From Halomonas campaniensis (GTDB taxonomy: Bacteria > Pseudomonadota > Gammaproteobacteria > Pseudomonadales > Halomonadaceae): a DNA stretch of 64,000 nt. Below, in pieces: positions 34,663 through 43,090 of this stretch. Made by a program: the position numbers and the translations under genes. The notes beneath the pieces were generated by a model that was not told where the DNA came from, searched no databases, and saw only the letters and a program-made list of their open reading frames with translations. Location of the stretch: contig NZ_JACHZF010000011.1 in the NCBI RefSeq assembly GCF_014193375.1, positions 81,884-145,883 on the forward strand, read 5' to 3'. Position 1 is the first letter of the stretch; each line of letters starts with the position of its first letter.

Positions 34663-34677
34663 TATGATGACATGATA
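34663..34677. promoter_or_regulatory. Operator candidate, xylD / semialdehyde dehydrogenase intergenic
   Basis: TATGATGACATGATA is a 15-base dyad (TAT-ATG-CAT-ATA pairs). It overlaps ACATGATAGG, a ten-base string also present upstream of the gene at 50478. It is related to the TGTCATAC elements elsewhere in the island. Confidence 0.5.
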
Positions 34678-34731
34678 GGTAGCATGCCTGCCCCGGTACC
34701 ACAAGCCGTATCCCCGCGTTAAGGAGTCCCC

Positions 34732-36300
34732 ATGACACTGCAAGGCACTTCCCTGATCGGCCGCGAGGCCGTCACCGGCGATCAGGCCGTCATCCGCGCC
34801 GTCGACCCGGCCAGCGGCGAGGCCCTGGCTCCCGACTACCCGGGACTGGATCGCCACGCGGTCGCCCGGGCCTGCCAGCTTGCCGAGGAGGCCTTCGCCA
34901 GCTACCGCGAGACCTCGCTCGACGTGCGAGCGGCCTTTCTCGAGGCCATTGCCGACGAGATCGAGGCCATCGGCGATGAGCTGATCACCCGCGCCATGGC
35001 CGAGACCGGCCTGCCCCGGGCGCGGCTCGAAGGTGAGCGCGGCCGCACCTGCGGCCAGCTGCGGCTGTTCGCCGGCGTGGTACGTGCCGGCGAGTGGCTT
35101 GATGTGCGCATCGACCCCGCGCTTCCCGATCGCCAGCCGCTGCCGCGGGTCGATCTGCGCCAACGCCACGTGGCCTTGGGCCCCGTAGCGGTGTTCGGCG
35201 CCTCCAATTTCCCGCTGGCCTTCAGCGTAGCCGGCGGCGATACCGCATCAAGCTTGGCCGCCGGCTGCCCCGTGGTGGTCAAGGCCCACTCCGCCCATCC
35301 CGGCACCTCCGAGCTGGTGGGCCGTGCCGTGCAGGCGGCCGTGACCCGCTGCCAGCTCCCCGAGGGGGTCTTCTCGCTGCTGTTCGGCGCCGGCAAGGAG
35401 ATCGGCCAGGCGCTGGTCGCCGACCCGCGCATCCAGGCGGTGGGCTTCACCGGCTCGCGCGCCGGCGGCCTGGCGCTGCTGGCCACCGCCCAGGCGCGGC
35501 CGCAGCCGATCCCGGTCTACGCCGAGATGAGCTCCATCAACCCGGTGTTCCTGTTCCCGGAAGCGCTGGCGACGCGCGGCCCGGCAATCGCCGAGGGCTT
35601 CATCGGCTCGCTGAACATGGGCGCCGGCCAGTTCTGCACCAACCCGGGCCTGGTGATCGGCATCAAGGGCCAGGCCCTGGATGCCTTCATCGAGGCCGCC
35701 GCTGAGGCCATCACGGGCAGCGCGGCCCAGACCATGCTCACCCCAGGGATCCACGCCGCCTACCAGGATGGCGTGGGCGCCCTGGTGGGCGAAGCCCGTG
35801 AGATCGCCCGCGGCCCGGTGGGCGACGGACCCTGTGCCTGTCAGCCGGCGCTGTTTGCCGCCTCGGCGGGTGATTTCCTCAAGAGCGACGCCCTGCAGGC
35901 CGAGGTCTTCGGCGCGGCGTCGCTGGTGGTCGAGTGTGACGACCTCGACCAGGTCAAGGCCGTGGCCGAGCATCTGGAGGGGCAGCTCACCGCCACCCTG
36001 CAGATGGACGACGGCGACCTCGAGGCCGCCCGAACCCTGCTCCCAGTACTCGAGCGCAGGGCCGGCCGCATCCTGGCCAACGGCTGGCCCACCGGGGTCG
36101 AGGTGTGCCACGCCATGGTTCACGGCGGCCCCTTCCCCGCCACCTCAGACACCCGCACCACCTCGGTGGGCAGTGCCGCCATCCACCGCTTCCTGCGCCC
36201 GGTGTGCTACCAGAACCTGCCGGCCGGCCTGCTGCCCGAGGCCCTCCAGGAGGTCAACCCGCTCGGCGTCAGCCGCCTGGTCGACGGCAAGCGGGAATAG
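34732..36300 (+). CDS. 2-oxoglutarate semialdehyde dehydrogenase (aldehyde dehydrogenase family)
   Basis: A 522-residue NAD(P)-dependent aldehyde dehydrogenase. The catalytic Cys is in [16 protein letters not shown], and the region [45 protein letters not shown] is characteristic of 2,5-dioxovalerate (2-oxoglutarate semialdehyde) dehydrogenases. It would carry out the last Weimberg step, making 2-oxoglutarate. GGAG precedes the ATG. Its partners in the same pathway are xylD (divergent) and the 2-keto-3-deoxyxylonate dehydratase at 50478. A clear terminator follows at 36333. Confidence 0.87.
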   Translation: MTLQGTSLIGREAVTGDQAVIRAVDPASGEALAPDYPGLDRHAVARACQLAEEAFASYRETSLDVRAAFLEAIADEIEAIGDELITRAMAETGLPRARLEGERGRTCGQLRLFAGVVRAGEWLDVRIDPALPDRQPLPRVDLRQRHVALGPVAVFGASNFPLAFSVAGGDTASSLAAGCPVVVKAHSAHPGTSELVGRAVQAAVTRCQLPEGVFSLLFGAGKEIGQALVADPRIQAVGFTGSRAGGLALLATAQARPQPIPVYAEMSSINPVFLFPEALATRGPAIAEGFIGSLNMGAGQFCTNPGLVIGIKGQALDAFIEAAAEAITGSAAQTMLTPGIHAAYQDGVGALVGEAREIARGPVGDGPCACQPALFAASAGDFLKSDALQAEVFGAASLVVECDDLDQVKAVAEHLEGQLTATLQMDDGDLEAARTLLPVLERRAGRILANGWPTGVEVCHAMVHGGPFPATSDTRTTSVGSAAIHRFLRPVCYQNLPAGLLPEALQEVNPLGVSRLVDGKRE

Positions 36301-36332
36301 CCTGAGACGACGAGTCCACGCTGGTGATCATG

Positions 36333-36358
36333 GGCGGCCTGCGGGCCGCCTTCTTGTT
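36333..36358 (+). terminator. Rho-independent terminator after the semialdehyde dehydrogenase gene
   Basis: GGCGGCC (36333-36339) and GGCCGCC (36344-36350) form a 7-bp GC stem with a four-base loop, followed by TTCTTGTT. This is the cleanest terminator in the window and separates the dehydrogenase from the fuconate genes downstream. Confidence 0.8.
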
Positions 36359-36444
36359 GGGCCGGTGGGCGCCGGCGGGTCGCCTACGGGTTGGCAAGCC
36401 GCCGGGAACTGGGCCATACTCTGACCGACCATCATCCTAGCATC

Positions 36445-36456
36445 CTGTCATACCAG
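36445..36456. promoter_or_regulatory. Operator candidate upstream of the ketodeoxyfuconate dehydrogenase gene
   Basis: CTGTCATACCAG lies about 52 bases before the ATG at 36508 and contains TGTCATAC (36446-36453), the string shared with 50403-50410 and 56383-56390. Confidence 0.5.
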
Positions 36457-36507
36457 CCAACCCATGGACGGCCCCGCCATCCGACACCCGCCGAGGACGC
36501 CCGAGAC

Positions 36508-37257
36508 ATGCGACTGAAGGACAAGACGGCCCTGATCACCGCCGCTGGCCAGGGCATCGGCCACGCCACCGCGCTGCGTTTCGCGGCGGAGGGCGCCCGG
36601 GTCATCGCTACCGACATCGACAGCGACAAGCTCAAGGCACTGGAGGGACTGGAAGGCATCGAGACCCGCCGCCTGGACGTGCTCGATGCCGCGGCCGTGA
36701 CGGCCCTGGCGACCGAGCTGCCGCCCCTGGACGTGCTCTTCAACTGTGCCGGCTTCGTGGCCAGCGGCTCGCTGCTGACCGGCAGCGACGACGACTGGGC
36801 GCTGTCGCTGGCGCTGAACGTCACCGCCATGGCGCGGCTGACCCGCGCCCTGCTCCCGGCCATGATCGACCACGGCGGTGGCAGCATCATCAACATGGCC
36901 TCGGTGGCCTCGAGCCTCAAGGGCGTGCCCAACCGCTGCGCCTACGGCACCACCAAGGCCGCGGTGATCGGGCTGACCAAGTCGATCGCCGCCGACTTCA
37001 TCGACCGGGGCATCCGCTGCAACGCCATCTGCCCCGGCACCGTGGACTCCCCTTCGCTGCGCCAGCGCATCCAGGCGCAGGCGCGCCAGCAGGGCCGCCC
37101 GGAGGCCGAGGTGCAGGCCGACTTCCTCGCCCGCCAGCCGCTGGGTCGTCTGGGCACGTCCGAGGAGATCGCCGCCCTGGCCACCTACCTGGCCGCGGAC
37201 GAGTCCGCCTATACCACCGGCACCGCCCAGGTCATCGACGGCGGCTGGCTGATCTGA
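36508..37257 (+). CDS. SDR, probable 2-keto-3-deoxy-L-fuconate dehydrogenase
   Basis: A 249-residue SDR. It has TAAGQGIGHATA for cofactor binding, NCAG, and the active site YGTTK. The C-terminal part [35 protein letters not shown] and TTGTAQVIDGGW closely resembles the 2-keto-3-deoxy-L-fuconate dehydrogenases and the related human DHRS6 group. It would oxidise 2-keto-3-deoxyfuconate to the 2,4-diketo acid. The next gene is the hydrolase for that product, and L-fuconate dehydratase is at 51669. The ATG at 36508 is chosen to begin at MRLKDKTALIT; a longer open frame upstream would read through the operator. Confidence 0.85.
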   Translation: MRLKDKTALITAAGQGIGHATALRFAAEGARVIATDIDSDKLKALEGLEGIETRRLDVLDAAAVTALATELPPLDVLFNCAGFVASGSLLTGSDDDWALSLALNVTAMARLTRALLPAMIDHGGGSIINMASVASSLKGVPNRCAYGTTKAAVIGLTKSIAADFIDRGIRCNAICPGTVDSPSLRQRIQAQARQQGRPEAEVQADFLARQPLGRLGTSEEIAALATYLAADESAYTTGTAQVIDGGWLI

Positions 37258-37350
37258 ATCGACCGCCCCGAACAACGAAAAACGAACAACGAACAACGCG
37301 TCACTGACAGCGAATCACCAACAGCGAATTACCAATAACAAGGAGAGCCC

Positions 37351-38202
37351 ATGAAACTGCTGCGCTTCGGCCCCCCGGGCCATGAGAAACCCGGTCTGCT
37401 CGACGCCGACGGGGTGATCCGCGACCTCTCGGCCCACCTGCCTGACCTCGACGGCCGCCACCTCAGCCGCGACCTGCTGGCCCGGCTCGCCGAGCTCGAC
37501 GCCTCCCGCCTGCCCAAGGTCCCGGCAGATACCCGCCTTGGCCCCTGCGTCGGGCGGGTTGGCAAGTTCATCTGCATCGGCCTCAACTACTCCGACCACG
37601 CCGCCGAGACCGGGGCCGAGGTCCCGCCGGAGCCGGTGGTCTTCAACAAGTGGACCAGCGCCATCTGTGGGCCCGACGACGACGTCATCATCCCTCGGGC
37701 CTCCACGAAGACCGACTGGGAAGTGGAGCTCGGCGTGGTGATCGGCAAGGAGGCCCGTTACGTGAGCGAGGCCGACGCCATGGACCATGTGGCCGGCTAC
37801 TGCGTGGTCAACGACGTCTCCGAACGCGAGTTCCAGCTCGAGCGCAGCGGCACCTGGGACAAGGGCAAGGGCTGCGACACCTTCGGCCCCCTGGGCCCCT
37901 GGCTGGTCACACCGGACGAGATCGCCGACCCCCATGAACTGGACCTGTGGCTGGAGGTGGATGGTCACCGCTACCAGGACGGCAACACCCGTACCATGGT
38001 CTACCGCATCCCCTTCCTGATCAGCTACCTGAGCCGCTTCATGAGCCTGCAGCCGGGCGATGTCATCTCCACCGGCACCCCGCCCGGAGTGGGCATGGGC
38101 CAGCAGCCGCCGACCTACCTCCGGCCCGGCCAGCGCATGCGACTGGGCATCGCCGGGCTCGGCGAGCAGCATCAGGCTGTTGTCGCCGAACCCGGCCGCT
38201 GA
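37351..38202 (+). CDS. Fumarylacetoacetate hydrolase family, probable 2,4-diketo-3-deoxy-L-fuconate hydrolase
   Basis: A 283-residue FAH-fold enzyme. The metal ligands are in DWEVELGVVIG (two acidic residues), and the family block GYCVVNDVSEREFQLE followed by FNKWTSAICGPDD is typical of the ureidoglycolate lyase-annotated group, which includes 2,4-diketo-3-deoxy-fuconate/rhamnonate hydrolases giving pyruvate and lactate. AAGGAGAG precedes the ATG. Following the ketodeoxyfuconate dehydrogenase in the same direction strongly supports the call. The 93-base spacer before it contains short direct repeats. Confidence 0.83.
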   Translation: MKLLRFGPPGHEKPGLLDADGVIRDLSAHLPDLDGRHLSRDLLARLAELDASRLPKVPADTRLGPCVGRVGKFICIGLNYSDHAAETGAEVPPEPVVFNKWTSAICGPDDDVIIPRASTKTDWEVELGVVIGKEARYVSEADAMDHVAGYCVVNDVSEREFQLERSGTWDKGKGCDTFGPLGPWLVTPDEIADPHELDLWLEVDGHRYQDGNTRTMVYRIPFLISYLSRFMSLQPGDVISTGTPPGVGMGQQPPTYLRPGQRMRLGIAGLGEQHQAVVAEPGR

Positions 38203-38214
38203 TCGGAGATCGCC

Positions 38215-39285
38215 ATGCGCACCGTCGTCTGCCAGGCCCCTGGCCACCTGACCCTCGAGCAGCGCGCCGACCCCTCGTGCGGGCCCGGCGAGGCGCTGCT
38301 GCGCATCCGCCGGGTCGGGGTGTGCGGTACCGATATCCACGCCTATGGTGGCAACCAGCCCTACTTCACCTACCCCCGGGTGCTCGGCCACGAGCTGGCC
38401 GGCGAGATCGTGGCGGTGGGTGACGGGGTCGACCCGGCGCGGGTGGGCCAGCAGGCCTATGTCATCCCCTACCTGCACTGCGGAGAATGCCGGGCCTGTC
38501 GCCGGGGCCGCACCAACTGCTGCCGCCGGATGCAGGTGATCGGGGTGCACCGAGACGGCGGCATGTGCGACACCCTGGCGGTCCCCGCCGATCACCTGGT
38601 GAGCGACGCCTCCCTGTCGCTCGACCAGCTCGCCCTGGTCGAATGCCTGGCCATCGGCGCCCATGCGGTACGCCGCAGCGAACTGGCCGAGGGGGAGCTC
38701 GCCGTGGTCGTCGGCGCCGGGCCCATCGGCATGGGCGTGGCCCAGCTGGCCCGGGAACGCGGGGCCCGGGTGGTCATGGTCGACACCAACGCTGAGCGGC
38801 TGGCCTTCTGCCACGAGCGGCTGGGCATCCTGGAGACGCTGAACCCTGCCGATCAGGACGTTCCCGCCGCCCTGGCAGCCCTCGGCGACGGCGAACTGGC
38901 CGACGTGGTGTTCGACGCCACCGGCAACCCCACCGCCATGTGCCGCGGCTTCGACCTGGTCGCCCATGCCGGCCGCTACGTGCTGGTCAGCATCGTCAAG
39001 GCGGACATCGCCTTCCACGACCCCGACTTCCACGGTCGCGAGATGACCCTGCTCGCCAGCCGAAACGCCACCAGCGAGGACTTCGACACGGTGTGCCGGC
39101 TGATGGCGGCGGGCCACCTTGAGGCCAGCGCCATGATCACCCACCGCGCCGAACTCGACGCCCTGCCCGATCACCTGCCCGCCTGGTGCGTCCCGGGCAG
39201 CGGCGTGGTCAAGGCGATGATCGAACTCGAATTCCCGGAACACGCCGAAGCGGAGGCCGTCCATGCCCCAGACCATCGCCAGTGA
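38215..39285 (+). CDS. Zinc-dependent alcohol dehydrogenase, L-galactonate/L-idonate 5-dehydrogenase-like
   Basis: A 356-residue medium-chain dehydrogenase. The catalytic zinc ligands are GVCGTDIHAYGG and GHELAGEIV; the structural zinc Cys cluster is CGECRACRRGRTNCC; the NAD site is VVGAGPIGMGVAQ. It resembles the RspB/LgoD/IdnD branch acting at C5 of hexonates. It overlaps the altronate dehydratase homologue by 23 bases, so oxidation of a hexonate such as L-galactonate to tagaturonate is an attractive idea. A role in fucose oxidation is the alternative. Confidence 0.78.
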   Translation: MRTVVCQAPGHLTLEQRADPSCGPGEALLRIRRVGVCGTDIHAYGGNQPYFTYPRVLGHELAGEIVAVGDGVDPARVGQQAYVIPYLHCGECRACRRGRTNCCRRMQVIGVHRDGGMCDTLAVPADHLVSDASLSLDQLALVECLAIGAHAVRRSELAEGELAVVVGAGPIGMGVAQLARERGARVVMVDTNAERLAFCHERLGILETLNPADQDVPAALAALGDGELADVVFDATGNPTAMCRGFDLVAHAGRYVLVSIVKADIAFHDPDFHGREMTLLASRNATSEDFDTVCRLMAAGHLEASAMITHRAELDALPDHLPAWCVPGSGVVKAMIELEFPEHAEAEAVHAPDHRQ

Positions 39286-40903
39286 ACACGGCCAGCTGGC
39301 CAGCCTGCGCGTGCACGCCGACGACAACGTGCGCGTCGCCCTCAAGGACCTGCCCGCCGGCAGCGAGATCGACGACGACGGGGGCCGGCTGCGCCTGGCC
39401 GAGCCGATCCGCCACAAGCACAAGTTCTCCCTACACGACCTCGCCCCTGGCGACACCGTGATCATGTACGGTGTCACCGTGGGACGCGCCACGCGCCCCA
39501 TCCCCGCGGGCGCGGCCATCACCACCGACAATACCGAGCACAGCACCGCCACCACCGAGCCCCAGGCGCGGCGCGGTGAATGGCGCGCCCCCGAGGTGAC
39601 GGCGTTCGAGGGGGTGACCTTCGATGGCTACCACCGCCCCGACGGCGGCGTCGGCACCGCCAACGTCTGGCTGGTGGTGCCGCTGGTGTTCTGCGAGAAC
39701 CGCAATATCGAGGTGCTGCGCCAGTGCGTGGCCGATGCCCTGGGCGAGGACCCCTACCGCGACTACAAGCAGATGGCCCGCGAGCTGCTCCACGGTGCCA
39801 CCGGCACAGCCCCGCCCGCGCCTGCCGGCGAACGGCTCTTTCCCAACGTCGACGGGGTGCGCTTCCTGACCCACACCCTGGGCTGCGGCGGCACCGACGA
39901 CGACGCCCAGGCGCTGTGTCGCCTGCTGGCCGGCTATATCTGCCATCCCAACGTGGCCGGCGCCACGGTGCTGAGCCTGGGCTGCCAGAAGGCGCAGATC
40001 GACATGCTCAAGGAGGCCGTGGCGGCGCGCGACCCCGGCGGGCTGCGCCCGGTCCACTACCTGGAGCAACAGGCAAGCGTGAGCGAATCGGCGCTGATCC
40101 GCGAGGCGCTGACCACCATCTTCGATGGCCTGGCCGAGGCCAACCGGGTCGAGCGCGCCCCCGCGCCGCTCTCGGCGCTGACGCTGGGCGTGGAGTGCGG
40201 CGGCTCCGACGGCTTCTCCGGCCTTTCCGCCAATCCGCTGGTGGGCGCCGTGGTGGATCGGCTGGTGGCGCTCGGGGGCAGTGGCATCCTCAGCGAGTTC
40301 CCCGAGCTGTGTGGCGTGGAGCACGAGCTGATCGCCCGCTGCCGCGACGACGCCGTGGCCGAGCGCTTCCGGGCGCTGATGGACGCCTACCAGCGCCACG
40401 CCGCCCGGGTGGGCGCGGACTTCTCCATGAACCCCTCCCCGGGCAACATCCGCGACGGCCTGATCACCGACGCGATGAAGTCGGCCGGCGCCGCCAAGAA
40501 GGGCGGCGACAGCCCGGTGGTGGATGTGCTCGACTATACCGAGCCCCACACCCGGCCCGGCCTCAACCTGCTCTGCTCGCCGGGCAACGACGTGGAGTCC
40601 ACCACCGCCCTGGCCGGCTCCGGCGCCAACCTGATCCTGTTCACCACCGGACTGGGCACGCCCACCGGCAACCCCATCACCCCGGTGATCAAGATCTCGA
40701 GCAACAGCGAACTGGCCGCGCGCATGAATGATGTGATCGATTTCGATGCCGGCCCCATCATCCGCGGCGAAGCGAGCATGGACGAGCTGGCCGACCGCCT
40801 GCTGCGGCTGTGCATCGACACCGCCTCGGGGCGCTACGCCCCCCGCGCGGTGGAGCTCGCCCAGTACGACTTCATCCCCTGGAAGCGGGGCGTCTCGCTG
40901 TAG
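39263..40903 (+). CDS. uxaA: Altronate dehydratase family (UxaA type)
   Basis: A 546-residue two-part dehydratase. The N-terminal SAF domain (about 10-95, ending FSLHDLAPGDTVIMYG) is joined to the catalytic UxaA_C domain with LTHTLGCGGTDDDAQ, GVECGGSDGFSGLSANPLVG and SPGNDVESTTALAGSGANLILFTTG. Family members dehydrate D-altronate or galactarate using iron. The length fits single-chain altronate dehydratases better than galactarate dehydratase. The product from altronate would be 2-keto-3-deoxygluconate, feeding kdgK at 28482. It starts within the end of the alcohol dehydrogenase gene. Confidence 0.83.
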   Translation: MPQTIASEHGQLASLRVHADDNVRVALKDLPAGSEIDDDGGRLRLAEPIRHKHKFSLHDLAPGDTVIMYGVTVGRATRPIPAGAAITTDNTEHSTATTEPQARRGEWRAPEVTAFEGVTFDGYHRPDGGVGTANVWLVVPLVFCENRNIEVLRQCVADALGEDPYRDYKQMARELLHGATGTAPPAPAGERLFPNVDGVRFLTHTLGCGGTDDDAQALCRLLAGYICHPNVAGATVLSLGCQKAQIDMLKEAVAARDPGGLRPVHYLEQQASVSESALIREALTTIFDGLAEANRVERAPAPLSALTLGVECGGSDGFSGLSANPLVGAVVDRLVALGGSGILSEFPELCGVEHELIARCRDDAVAERFRALMDAYQRHAARVGADFSMNPSPGNIRDGLITDAMKSAGAAKKGGDSPVVDVLDYTEPHTRPGLNLLCSPGNDVESTTALAGSGANLILFTTGLGTPTGNPITPVIKISSNSELAARMNDVIDFDAGPIIRGEASMDELADRLLRLCIDTASGRYAPRAVELAQYDFIPWKRGVSL

Positions 40904-40961
40904 CGGGATGCCTTCGAGGCTCCATAGGGGACACAATGAAGCCCGCGCTGTAATCTATTGC

Positions 40962-40990
40962 TTTACACGTGTAACCTATTAGGCTACACT
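40962..40990 (+). promoter_or_regulatory. Promoter of higBA with internal operator
   Basis: TTTACA (40962-40967) and TACACT (40985-40990) are 17 bases apart, a good sigma-70 promoter. Transcription would begin at or next to the toxin ATG (40997), implying a leaderless mRNA; no ribosome-binding site is visible. The perfect 12-base palindrome TTACACGTGTAA (40963-40974) covers the -35 and is a natural HigA operator. Confidence 0.65.
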
Positions 40991-40996
40991 AACCCC

Positions 40997-41272
40997 ATGA
41001 TCAAGACCTTCAAGAGCAAGGGCCTGGCGGCACTATGGGAAACCGGTAAATCGAAGATCGACAAGCGTATGCATACGCGCATCCTGATCCGGTTGGCAGT
41101 GATCAATGAAGCCGCAAGCATTGAGGAGATCAACTTGCCGGGCTACAACTTCCACGGTTTGCAGGGCTTCAATCCCAAACGTTACACCGTGCATGTGAAC
41201 GGCCCATGGTGCCTCACCTTTGAGTTCGAGGGAGGCAACGCCTATCAGGTTGATTTTGAGCAATACCACTGA
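40997..41272 (+). CDS. higB: HigB-type toxin (RelE superfamily mRNA interferase)
   Basis: A 91-residue toxin of the plasmid-maintenance HigB family: MIKTFKSKGLAALWETGKSKID at the start and VNGPWCLTFEFEGGNAYQVDFEQYH at the end, the family's conserved W-x-L-x-F and the C-terminal YH. HigB cleaves mRNA at the ribosome until neutralised by HigA. The toxin gene precedes the antitoxin, as usual for hig. A longer open frame upstream would run through the promoter. Confidence 0.9.
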   Translation: MIKTFKSKGLAALWETGKSKIDKRMHTRILIRLAVINEAASIEEINLPGYNFHGLQGFNPKRYTVHVNGPWCLTFEFEGGNAYQVDFEQYH

Positions 41273-41288
41273 ATGAGGTGGAACTACT

Positions 41289-41594
41289 ATGGCTATTACC
41301 GCAAAGCAGAATCCCAGCCGTTGCCCGCCGCACCCTGGAGAGGTGATCGAAGATATGCTGAAGGATTTGGACTTCAGCAAGATCGCCATCGCGAAGATGC
41401 TGGGCATCTCACGCCAGCAGCTGCACGCCATCCTGGCCGCACGTAAGCCAGTATCGCCCGAAATGGCTGCACGTCTTGGCAAGCTGTTCGGCAACGGTCC
41501 CAGCCTGTGGCTGCGTCTTCAGGCGGCTCACGACGCCTGGCATGCCGAGCGTGAAGTAGACGTCAGCGCGATACCCTCATTGAATGTGGCCTGA
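41289..41594 (+). CDS. higA: HigA-type antitoxin (XRE-family)
   Basis: A 101-residue antitoxin with the HigA pattern PPHPGEVIEDMLKDLDFSKIAIAKMLGISRQQLHAILAARKPVSPEMAARLGKLFGNGPSLWLRLQAAHD. The helix-turn-helix is at about 32-58. It neutralises HigB and should repress the pair through the palindrome in their promoter. It lies 16 bases after higB. Confidence 0.92.
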   Translation: MAITAKQNPSRCPPHPGEVIEDMLKDLDFSKIAIAKMLGISRQQLHAILAARKPVSPEMAARLGKLFGNGPSLWLRLQAAHDAWHAEREVDVSAIPSLNVA

Positions 41595-41777
41595 GACGTA
41601 TTCAGCAGCCGACCAGTGCCTAGCTTGTGGCGATGAACCTGTATTTCTCTAGGGGTGACACTTTGTTTTCATCCCACACCTATACAAAGTACCCAAAGGC
41701 CCCGCGAGGGGCGGGCCTTAGGGTGCTTTCAGCACTCTGGCGCCGAGAGACTGCCGACGCCGAACTGACCTCGAGGC

Positions 41778-42089
41778 TCATCCCTTCACAGGGTGATGGG
41801 TTAGATCGTGAAATTGAATACCGGTCGCCTTGATAACGGCCGTCATGGTTCGCAGGGTCGGATTCCCCTTGGGTGACAGTGCCCGATACAGGCTTTCCCG
41901 AGAAACCTTGGCACGGTCTGCGACGGCGGCCATCCCCCCTTGAGCCTCCACGACATGGCGAAGTGCCATCAGAAACGAAGCTTCACCGCCCTCCTCATCC
42001 AGTTCGTCAAAGGCGGTGCGCAGGTAGTCGAGCGCCATATCAGGATCTGCGCGCAGCATCTCGACAACCACAGTGTCGTGGCTATTCAT
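41778..42089 (-). CDS. Orphan XRE-type addiction-module antidote protein
   Basis: A 103-residue protein with a helix-turn-helix in its C-terminal half (MAAVADRAKVSRESLYRALSPKGNPTLRTMTAVIKATGI), matching the probable addiction-module antidote family that normally follows a RelE-like killer protein. The toxin that should overlap its start is present only as a decayed sequence (42086-42262). It may have kept DNA-binding activity or protection against related toxins. It converges on higBA, whose end lies about 180 bases away; in that gap a GGCCC/GGGCC hairpin at 41696-41719 is the only structure. Confidence 0.8.
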   Translation of the reverse strand: MNSHDTVVVEMLRADPDMALDYLRTAFDELDEEGGEASFLMALRHVVEAQGGMAAVADRAKVSRESLYRALSPKGNPTLRTMTAVIKATGIQFHDLTHHPVKG

Positions 42090-42262
42090 TGTCGGGCTCT
42101 CATTCGGCAGGCCGCCAGAAGCGCCTTGGTCTGTTCGATATCTGCCTATTGGTATTGCTGGGTGCCTTAATTTAACAACATCACCAAGCGACTGCCCAAC
42201 ATGGCGTAATGCACTCGATTACCAGGACCGTAGTCACTTCGCCTGCGATGCCTGAGGGGACC
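42086..42262 (-). pseudogene. Decayed toxin gene of the addiction module
   Basis: In the frame whose TGA (42086-42088) overlaps the antitoxin ATG, the minus strand reads DYGPGNRVHYAMLG, then a stop (42167-42169), GTQQYQ, another stop (42146-42148), and ADIEQTKALLAACRMRA. This follows the C-terminal half of the killer-protein family (RIDYGPGYRVYFG ... LLCGG-K..Q..DIE.AKALLA). Further upstream the similarity (VGD) moves to another frame, so at least one frameshift is also present. No intact start remains. The toxin is therefore inactive. Confidence 0.75.
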
Positions 42263-42304
42263 TATCGCCGACCTCATTGATCAGTGCCGAAAACGCCTCG
42301 CCAC

Positions 42305-43024
42305 TCAGTCGGCAGAAAGGCGCTTCTTGAGCTGCATGTAGGTGCCGTAGTGGCGATCCAGGTGGCGGCGCATGGCCGCCTCGGCGGCGTCCGGGTCATG
42401 GGACTCGATGGCCTCGACGATCTCGATATGCGCCGCCAGCGCCGCCTTGTCCTCGTCCTTCTGCTGCAGCACCTGGGCGCGACGGTCATCGAGCCACTCG
42501 GAGAGCGCCACGTGGATGGCGTCGAAGATGGGGTTGCGGGCGATGCTCGCCAGCACGCCGTGGAAGTCGTTGTCGGAGCGCTTGAAGCGCGCCTCGTCGC
42601 CCACTGCGTCACGGTTCTCCTGGAGCGCCTCGCGCAGGCGCGCCAGGTCCTCGTCGCCGGCATGGCGAGCCGCATAGCGGGCCAGCGAGATCTCGAACAG
42701 CGCCCGGGCCTCCTGGAAGTACTGCTGGCCGTCGGGCTTGGAGAGCAGCTGGCGGGTCACGCCGGAGAGCCGCGCCATCACCGCCTCGGCGGTGGGCCGA
42801 ATCACCCTGGCGCGGGTCCCGCTGTTGATGGCGATCAGCCCGAGCTGCTGCAGGTGGAACAGCGCCTCGCGCACCGCCGGGCGCCCGACACCGAACTGCT
42901 CCATCAGCTCGCGCTCGGAGGGCAGCTGGTCGTTCTCGCCCAGCCGCCCATCGAGGATGTCCGCCTCGAGCTGCTCGGCGACCTGCTCGGAAAGCGTCTT
43001 GCGCTCGATCCGATATCGAGACAT
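42305..43024 (-). CDS. FadR-type GntR transcriptional regulator
   Basis: A 239-residue regulator with an N-terminal winged helix-turn-helix (LPSERELMEQFGVGRPAVREALFHLQQLGLI) and a C-terminal FCD domain containing the metal-binding Asp/His residues (DNDFHGVL, HIEIVE, RRHLDRHY). Relatives include NanR, UxuR and other sugar-acid repressors that respond to pathway intermediates. It ends the operon SDR-pdxA2-kinase-TRAP-Ldh and is the only FadR/GntR protein in the island, so it is the best candidate to bind the TGTCATAC-type palindromes found at five promoters. Its own immediate upstream sequence has no such site. Confidence 0.88.
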   Translation of the reverse strand: MSRYRIERKTLSEQVAEQLEADILDGRLGENDQLPSERELMEQFGVGRPAVREALFHLQQLGLIAINSGTRARVIRPTAEAVMARLSGVTRQLLSKPDGQQYFQEARALFEISLARYAARHAGDEDLARLREALQENRDAVGDEARFKRSDNDFHGVLASIARNPIFDAIHVALSEWLDDRRAQVLQQKDEDKAALAAHIEIVEAIESHDPDAAEAAMRRHLDRHYGTYMQLKKRLSAD

Positions 43025-43090
43025 GGGCTGATTCTCCTGGTGACCCGGTGTTCTGAGTGTCCATCTTACCGCATTCCCGCCCTGCCCCGC

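Noticed and set aside
41627..41833. A 68-codon plus-strand ORF between higA and the orphan antitoxin
   Set aside because: It covers a hairpin, has no ribosome site and overlaps the antitoxin's end; the product resembles nothing.
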